This document shows positions 59,377 through 64,000 of a stretch of 64,000 bases of DNA, piece after piece (position 1 is the stretch's first letter; every line of letters begins with the position of its first letter). The stretch lies in NCBI GenBank assembly GCA_964553875.1, contig CAZKNH010000002.1, positions 19,386 through 83,385 on the forward strand, written 5' to 3'. Below the pieces are notes generated by a model. The model had not been told where the DNA came from, made no database searches, and was given only the letters and a program-made list of their open reading frames with translations. This DNA comes from ZC4RG20 sp964553875. Its GTDB lineage: Bacteria > Pseudomonadota > Gammaproteobacteria > Steroidobacterales > Rariloculaceae. The translations under genes were made by a program, and so were the position numbers.

Positions 59377-60041
59377 CGCGACGCGGCCTCCGTGCCGTGA
59401 TCACGCAGCACGCCCGTGAGGAGCGCAAGCCCGCCCGCGAGATATGCGCCGCCGCCGACGAGGAGCATCACGACGCCGCCGAGCGCTTGATCCGCGAGCG
59501 GCGTGAGGCCCCAAGGCAGGTCCGCGTGCGAGTGCGGAGCGAAGAGCGGCCGCGGCGCGAGCGTGATCAGCGTGCCGAGCAACGTCATATGCATCGTCGT
59601 CATCAGGAGCGCGAGGATCGCCGCCGCCCGCCGCATGCTCGACGGTCCGTCGCGCGTGCCGTAGCACGCGCTCCAGAACGCGACGCCGACGGCGGCGAAC
59701 GACGCCTGCTCGACCGCGAGCCCCACCGGGCTTTCGGCCGCGAACGCACGGGCCGCGGGCACATGCCAGCCCCAGACGACGACGAGCTCGACGAGCGACA
59801 TCGCGAGCGGCGCGACGACGCGCGGAAAGCGCAGCGCGGGATCGAGCGCCGTGCCCGAGAAGCTGAATGCGATCAGCGGCGCCGCGACCGCGACCGCCGT
59901 CACGTGCGCGATCATGTGCATCGTGATCCCGTGGCCCCCGACCGCGGTCGTCCACGCGGCCGCGAGGAGAGCGGCGCCGGCTACCGCCGCCGCTCGCCTC
60001 GCGCCGCCGTGCCCGCGAGCGATCACCGCGTGCCGCCTCAT
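59373..60041 (-). CDS. ctaG: CtaG-like cytochrome c oxidase assembly protein (caa3_CtaG)
   Basis: The 222-residue membrane protein has about six helices and matches caa3_CtaG: GITMHMIAHVTAVAVAAPLIAF (His pair about 39-45), VELVVVWGWHVPAARAFA and LLMTTMHMTLLGTLITLAPRPLF. It is the Bacillus-type assembly factor, unrelated in sequence to the Cox11-type CtaG of mitochondria. The ATG at 60041 overlaps the stop of the preceding gene. It sits in the oxidase operon between a small membrane gene and the tri-heme cytochrome. Confidence 0.9.
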   Translation of the reverse strand: MRRHAVIARGHGGARRAAAVAGAALLAAAWTTAVGGHGITMHMIAHVTAVAVAAPLIAFSFSGTALDPALRFPRVVAPLAMSLVELVVVWGWHVPAARAFAAESPVGLAVEQASFAAVGVAFWSACYGTRDGPSSMRRAAAILALLMTTMHMTLLGTLITLAPRPLFAPHSHADLPWGLTPLADQALGGVVMLLVGGGAYLAGGLALLTGVLRDHGTEAASR

Positions 60042-60424
60042 CGGCAGTCCTCGATGACGAGCGCGGGCAGCGCCGTGAACACGATCGCGACGAAGCTCAA
60101 TGCCGCAAGCAGCAGCGTCGAGATCGCGAGGAACCGCACGCGATCCTCGTCGGTGCTCTCGTCGTGCGGCGGCGGATCTCCGGCGATGCGCGACTTCGCC
60201 CACGCAGCGTAGCCCGCGGCGGCGACGACGCCGAGCGCGGCCGCGGTCGCGAGCGCTATGCTCGGGCGCACCGTGCCGAGCGGCGCGAGCGCACCGGCCT
60301 TCGCGCAGTAGATCGCGGCGAGCACGTAGCAGAACGCGAAGTGCGCGGCCCAGATCGCCGGCGGCAGGATCAGCGCCCACAGCGTCGAGCGCATCCGCTG
60401 CGCACGCGCATAGAGCCCGCTCAT
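60038..60424 (-). CDS. Small membrane protein of the cytochrome oxidase operon
   Basis: The 128-residue protein has three to four hydrophobic helices (about 13-35, 48-68 and 97-120) and a hydrophilic loop DPPPHDESTDEDRVR. It shows no named domain. The conserved-looking WALILPPAIWAAHFAFCYVLAA suggests a heme/copper oxidase accessory protein. ATGA overlaps on both sides (coxA/C stop and ctaG start) place it firmly in the operon. It may be an assembly or subunit IV-like protein. Confidence 0.75.
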   Translation of the reverse strand: MSGLYARAQRMRSTLWALILPPAIWAAHFAFCYVLAAIYCAKAGALAPLGTVRPSIALATAAALGVVAAAGYAAWAKSRIAGDPPPHDESTDEDRVRFLAISTLLLAALSFVAIVFTALPALVIEDCR

Positions 60425-62961
60425 CGCGCGAGCTCCGGAAAGAGCGCGGTGACGGTGAGTGTCACCGCCGCACCGCTCGCGACGAAGTGCATGTAGACGG
60501 CAACGTTGCGAAGGTCGCCGTCGTGAACCGGCGTCAGCCTGCCGGCAAGGCTCCTCGCGAGCACGTAGGCCTGCATGATCACGCCGACCGCCGCGTGCGC
60601 GGCGATCCAGATCGCGAGCACCCAGACGATCGCGGGATAGACATGAAGCGTCGGATCGAGCCCGGATGACGACGGGCCCGCAAGCGCCGCGAGCCCGGCG
60701 GCGCCGGTTGCCGCCGCGGCGAGCGCGACGAGCCCGCGCGAGAGAGACGTCCGCCCGCCTGCGTTCGCCTGGCGCGAGGCGACGGCCGCGCCCCAGCCGA
60801 GCGCGAAGAGCCCGAGCGCCGTCAACGGCCAGAACCGTCCGGGCCCTTCGAGGCCCGGCGCGGCGGGCGGCGGAAACTCGGGATGCACGGTCCAGTAGAA
60901 CAGGTAGCCGAACACGAGGCTCGCGAGCGCGGCCGCGTCCGCGGTCATCGTGATGACCATCGCCCACCAGCCGGGCGACGCGGAACCGGACGAATAAAGC
61001 GGCAGCACGAGCCCGTGGCCCGCGTGTTTCGTCGGCTTCTCGGGGACGATCGACGTCCCCGTCCAGAGCCACCACAGGATCGCGCCGAGCGCGAGCACGG
61101 CGCTGACCGCGGCCGGGATCCACAGATGGAACGTCGTGAAGATGAACACGCCGCCGAGCGTGACGGCCGCGAGCATCGGCTTCGCGGTCGGCCCGCCGAC
61201 GCGGGCGACCTGCTGCGGCTTCGCGTCGAGCACGCTCGAGATCAAGAGCTCGCGCTGGCCCTCTTCCGCGTCCGGCAAGAAGAAGCGGCCCTCGTCGTGG
61301 CGCTCGACGAAGCCCGCCTGGTCCCACAGCGGATAGCGGCTCTCGACGAGCGGCACCGAGCGCACGCCCCAGTGCTCGTCCGGCCGCGCGAGCCATTCGA
61401 GCGTGCCGGCGGCCCACGGATTGCGGCTTCCGCGAGGACGCCGCGGCGATAACGCCAGATCGACGAGCACGAACGCGACGCCGAGCGCGAGCACGAACGC
61501 GCCGATGCTCGAGACGAGATTCGGAAGATCGAGACCGATGCCTTCCGGATACGTGAAGACGCGGCGCGGCATACCGGCCAGGCCCGAGATGTGCATCGGG
61601 AAGAACGCGACGTTGAAGCCGACGAACATTAGCCAGAACGCGGCGCGGCCGAGTCGATCGGACAGCTTCTTCCCCGTGACCATCGGCCAGTAGTAGTAGA
61701 GCCCGGCGAAGAGCGGCAGCACCGCACCGCCGATCAGCACGTAGTGCAGATGCGCGACGATGAAATACGTATCGTGCGCCTGCCAGTCGAACGGCGCGAC
61801 CGCGACCATCACGCCCGTGAGCCCGCCGACGACGAAGATCGCGAGCGCACCCGCGCCGAACAGGAGCGGCGTCGACCACACGACGCGGCCCGCCCACAGC
61901 GTCGCGATGAACACGAAGATCTGCACGGCCGTCGGAATAGCGACCGCTTCGGAGGCCGCCGAGAAGAAACCCAGGCTGATCGACGGGAGGCCCGTCGTGA
62001 ACATGTGATGCACCCAGAGCCCGAAGCTCAGGAACCCGGTGCCGACCGCGGCGAGCACGATCCACGGATAGCCGATCAGATGACGCCGCGCGAACGTCGG
62101 CACGATCATCGCGAAGAGCGCGACCGACGGCAGGAAGATGATGTAAACCTCCGGATGGCCGAAGATCCAGAATAGATGCTGCCATAGCAGCGGATCTCCG
62201 CCGCGCGACGCGTCGAAGAACGGCCAGTCGAGCATCCGCTCGAGCTCGAAGAGCACGTCGCCCGCGATCAGCGGCGGAAACGCGAACAGGATCATCACCG
62301 CGACGACGAGCACGTACCACGCGTAGAGCGGCATCAAGTTCAGCCGCATCCCGGGCGGGCGGCACTTCAGCACGCCGACGATCAGCTCGATCGCGGCCGC
62401 GATCGCCGCAACCTCGATGAATGAGAGCCCGAGCATCCAGATATCCGCGCCGATGCCGGTGATCTCGGGCTCCGTCGTCAAGGGCGGATACATGAACCAG
62501 CCGCCGTCGGGCGCCGCGTCGAAGAAGATCGAGCCCGCGACGAACACGCCGCCCAGAAGGAAGCTCCAGTAGCCGAACGCCGAAAGCCGCGGGAACGGCA
62601 GGTCGCGCGCTCCCAGGAGCTGCGGCAGCAGCAGGATCGACACCGCCTCGAAGATCGGCACCGCGAACAGGAACATCATCACGGAGCCGTGCAGCGTGAA
62701 GAGCTGATTGAACGTCGACGCCCCGACGACGCTGTTTCCTGGAAACGCGAGCTGCGCGCGGATCACGAGCGCGAGGCAGCCCGCGAAGACGAGCATTGCG
62801 ATCGCGGTCAGCGTGTACCAGACGCCGACCGCGGAGTTGTTCACGTCGGTCCAGCGCAGAAAGACGCCGCGCGGCGGCGCCCAGACCCGCCGCAGCCGCT
62901 CCTCCTGCGCCGCGCGCACGTCGGGATCGTCCTGGTCGGGCGGCACGCACGCGCGCATCAC
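60421..62961 (-). CDS. ctaD: Cytochrome c oxidase subunit I fused to subunit III (caa3-type, A1 family)
   Basis: The 846-residue protein has a subunit I core (about 35-550) with heme and copper ligands: LHGSVMMFLF, IFGHPEVYIIFLP (CuB His with the cross-linked Tyr; E of the A1 family), LWVHHMFTTGLP and HDTYFIVAHLHYVLIGG. A hydrophilic region (about 555-620) and then six or seven helices in the C-terminal part resemble subunit III (WWAMVITMTADAAALASLVF). It should reduce O2 to water and pump protons. GTG at 62961 overlaps the coxB stop (GTGA); an ATG follows at once at 62958. Confidence 0.93.
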   Translation of the reverse strand: MMRACVPPDQDDPDVRAAQEERLRRVWAPPRGVFLRWTDVNNSAVGVWYTLTAIAMLVFAGCLALVIRAQLAFPGNSVVGASTFNQLFTLHGSVMMFLFAVPIFEAVSILLLPQLLGARDLPFPRLSAFGYWSFLLGGVFVAGSIFFDAAPDGGWFMYPPLTTEPEITGIGADIWMLGLSFIEVAAIAAAIELIVGVLKCRPPGMRLNLMPLYAWYVLVVAVMILFAFPPLIAGDVLFELERMLDWPFFDASRGGDPLLWQHLFWIFGHPEVYIIFLPSVALFAMIVPTFARRHLIGYPWIVLAAVGTGFLSFGLWVHHMFTTGLPSISLGFFSAASEAVAIPTAVQIFVFIATLWAGRVVWSTPLLFGAGALAIFVVGGLTGVMVAVAPFDWQAHDTYFIVAHLHYVLIGGAVLPLFAGLYYYWPMVTGKKLSDRLGRAAFWLMFVGFNVAFFPMHISGLAGMPRRVFTYPEGIGLDLPNLVSSIGAFVLALGVAFVLVDLALSPRRPRGSRNPWAAGTLEWLARPDEHWGVRSVPLVESRYPLWDQAGFVERHDEGRFFLPDAEEGQRELLISSVLDAKPQQVARVGGPTAKPMLAAVTLGGVFIFTTFHLWIPAAVSAVLALGAILWWLWTGTSIVPEKPTKHAGHGLVLPLYSSGSASPGWWAMVITMTADAAALASLVFGYLFYWTVHPEFPPPAAPGLEGPGRFWPLTALGLFALGWGAAVASRQANAGGRTSLSRGLVALAAAATGAAGLAALAGPSSSGLDPTLHVYPAIVWVLAIWIAAHAAVGVIMQAYVLARSLAGRLTPVHDGDLRNVAVYMHFVASGAAVTLTVTALFPELAR

Positions 62962-63890
62962 GGGAGCCCTGCGAGGTATCCGGCGATCGCATCCGCGTCC
63001 TCACGCGGCATATCGCGGAACGACGGCATTCGCGCTCCCGGCTTGAGCGCCCGCGGATCGCGGATGAAACGGCTCGTCGCGGCGACGCTCATCGGTAATG
63101 TGCCGGCGCCGACGGTCGCACGGGCGCCGTAGTGCGTCAGGTCCGGGCCGATCGGCGTGCCGGCGAAGTGACCGCGCACGACGTGGCAGCCCGGGCAGCC
63201 GTGCTCGTCGAAGAGCGTCCGGCCGCGGCTCGCGACGTCCGCGGCCGGCCGCGCAAGCTCCTCGAGCCACGCGTCGAAAGCGTCCGCGTCCATCGCGACG
63301 ACGTCGAACGCCATCAGCGCATGGCTCAGCCCGCAGAACTCGGCGCAGACCCCGCGATAGCGCCCGGGCGCCGTCGCGCGCGCGACGAGCACGTTCGTGC
63401 GGCCCGGGATCACGTCGACTTTGCCGGCCAGACCGGGAATCCACAGACTATGAATCACGTCCGGGCTTTCGACGAGGAAAGTGACCGCGCGACCGACCGG
63501 CATGCGAATCTCGTTCGCGGTTTCGATCGGTGGACCGTCGTCGCGTCGGTACACGACGCGCCACCAGAACTGCTCGCCGCCGACCTCGATCGTGAGCCCT
63601 TCGACGGACGCCGCGAGCGGACGCATCAGCGGCAGCGACGTGGCCAGGAGCGTCGTTAGAACCAGGGTCGGGACGATGCCGCCGAGCCACAGCACGACGC
63701 GGAGCGCACGCGGCGGGTCGATCCCTTCGTCGCTGCGAACGGCGTGGGCCGCGAGCGCCAGCACGCCGACCGTGATCGCGCCGGCCGCCGAGAACATTGC
63801 GATCGACAGGACCCGAACGGTCTCCGCTTCCGCGCCGAACGTCGCGAACGTCGACTGCGCGCCTTCGCAGCCGCCGACGAGCGGCGCCAT
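62958..63890 (-). CDS. ctaC: Cytochrome c oxidase subunit II with C-terminal cytochrome c domain
   Basis: The protein is 310 residues, with two transmembrane helices (about 25-50 and 63-88). The CuA cupredoxin domain carries HSLWIPGLAGKVDVIPGRTN and CAEFCGLSHALMAF, with the paired Cys, His and Met of CuA. The C-terminal cytochrome c has CPGCH (about 231-235) and axial Met near MPSFRDMP. It is a caa3-type subunit II. The start is odd: only seven residues precede a lipobox-like LVGGC, and the codons upstream continue in frame with basic residues (RCFTRR). The repeat at 63943 is about 55 bases from the start, and may have removed the original beginning. Confidence 0.88.
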   Translation of the reverse strand: MAPLVGGCEGAQSTFATFGAEAETVRVLSIAMFSAAGAITVGVLALAAHAVRSDEGIDPPRALRVVLWLGGIVPTLVLTTLLATSLPLMRPLAASVEGLTIEVGGEQFWWRVVYRRDDGPPIETANEIRMPVGRAVTFLVESPDVIHSLWIPGLAGKVDVIPGRTNVLVARATAPGRYRGVCAEFCGLSHALMAFDVVAMDADAFDAWLEELARPAADVASRGRTLFDEHGCPGCHVVRGHFAGTPIGPDLTHYGARATVGAGTLPMSVAATSRFIRDPRALKPGARMPSFRDMPREDADAIAGYLAGLP

Positions 63891-63942
63891 GGATATCGTC
63901 GCCGAGCGTCGCGTAAAGCATCGTGTCCTTGCCAGGCGAAAA

Positions 63943-63983
63943 AGGTGTCTGACACGATTTTCCCCGCGGACACGATTTTCCCG
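63943..63983. repeat. Partial palindromic repeat upstream of ctaC
   Basis: AGGTGTCTGACACGATTTTCC (63943 on) carries one diverged copy of the GGTGTCTGACACC core, with the last base changed, and the flanks AAAAA and GATTTTCC. A second partial copy, GACACGATTTTCCC, lies at 63969-63982. It is the same family as the element in nirB (GGTGTC form). It is about 55 bases upstream of the ctaC start and may continue past the window end. Confidence 0.8.
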
Positions 63984-64000
63984 GTCAGGCGGCTCGATCG

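Noticed and set aside
1..64000. CRISPR arrays, tRNA or rRNA genes
   Set aside because: No regular spacer-repeat array, cloverleaf sequence or rRNA signature was recognised; the repeats found are palindromic elements and one short tandem block.

Overview
This 64 kb window is GC-rich (about 70% by eye, with strongly GC-biased third codon positions) and densely packed, with many genes joined by 4-base stop/start overlaps (ATGA, GTGA, TGATG). The gene set points to a high-GC proteobacterium, most likely a gammaproteobacterium-like lineage: a sigma-54/NasT-type nitrate assimilation operon, NsrR, NorCBQD, a seven-subunit-type Mrp antiporter, SIMPL, LysE and Gdx proteins, and DUF1552/DUF1592 proteins. 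A run of 100 Ns (14830-14929) inside a tandem repeat shows a draft, probably metagenome-derived, scaffold. Taxonomy is inferred from gene content only.

Layout. 1-2.2 kb: the end of a UPF0210/DUF711 gene, a small membrane protein and a Gdx/SugE guanidinium exporter. 2.2-13.2 kb (minus strand): an assimilatory nitrate operon, nrtA-nrtB-nrtCD(fused)-nirB-nirD-nasA, preceded by a candidate sigma-54 promoter, a hairpin-rich leader and an intrinsic terminator, with the ANTAR antiterminator gene nasT just upstream. 13.5-21 kb: a membrane protein, the scaffold gap in a repeat array, a sugar-catabolism trio (Gfo/Idh dehydrogenase, sugar isomerase, MFS permease), a GST, a SIMPL protein and a LysE exporter with a divergent MocR-type regulator. 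22.6-30.2 kb: NADP-type glutamate dehydrogenase, which can assimilate the ammonium made by the nitrate operon, then an mrpAB-C-D-E-F-G Na+/H+ antiporter operon.

30.9-33.3 kb holds a nitric oxide reductase locus: a 41-residue membrane ORF, a NorC fused to a second cytochrome c domain, and a NorB in which one active-site glutamate is replaced by methionine. 33.4-42.6 kb holds a DUF4159 protein, a B3-like metallo-beta-lactamase-fold enzyme, a di-heme peroxidase, a GntR regulator, a DUF1552/DUF1592 pair and an ankyrin-repeat protein. 42.8-45.7 kb has the NOR maturation genes norQ-norD, convergent with a 666-residue fusion of a Clp1/Grc3-type polynucleotide kinase domain and an RNase Z-like domain. 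48.7-52.5 kb is a nitrosative-stress block (nnrS, membrane protein, nsrR) with an NsrR-type operator facing a divergent multicopper oxidase. 52.7-54.6 kb holds a patatin and an unassigned secreted protein. 55-64 kb is one long minus-strand operon: coxB(+cyt c), coxA/C fusion, small membrane protein, ctaG, tri-heme cytochrome, and a HAD-GH65 carbohydrate enzyme.

A dispersed palindromic repeat family with the 13-base core GGKGTCWGACMCC runs through the window: inside nirB (in frame), at the N gap, after norB, before norQ and upstream of coxB. The items most worth following up are the kinase-RNase Z fusion, the in-frame repeat in nirB, the NorB glutamate substitution with its NorC fusion and small ORF, the combined sigma-54/antitermination leader, and the NsrR-site-controlled multicopper oxidase.
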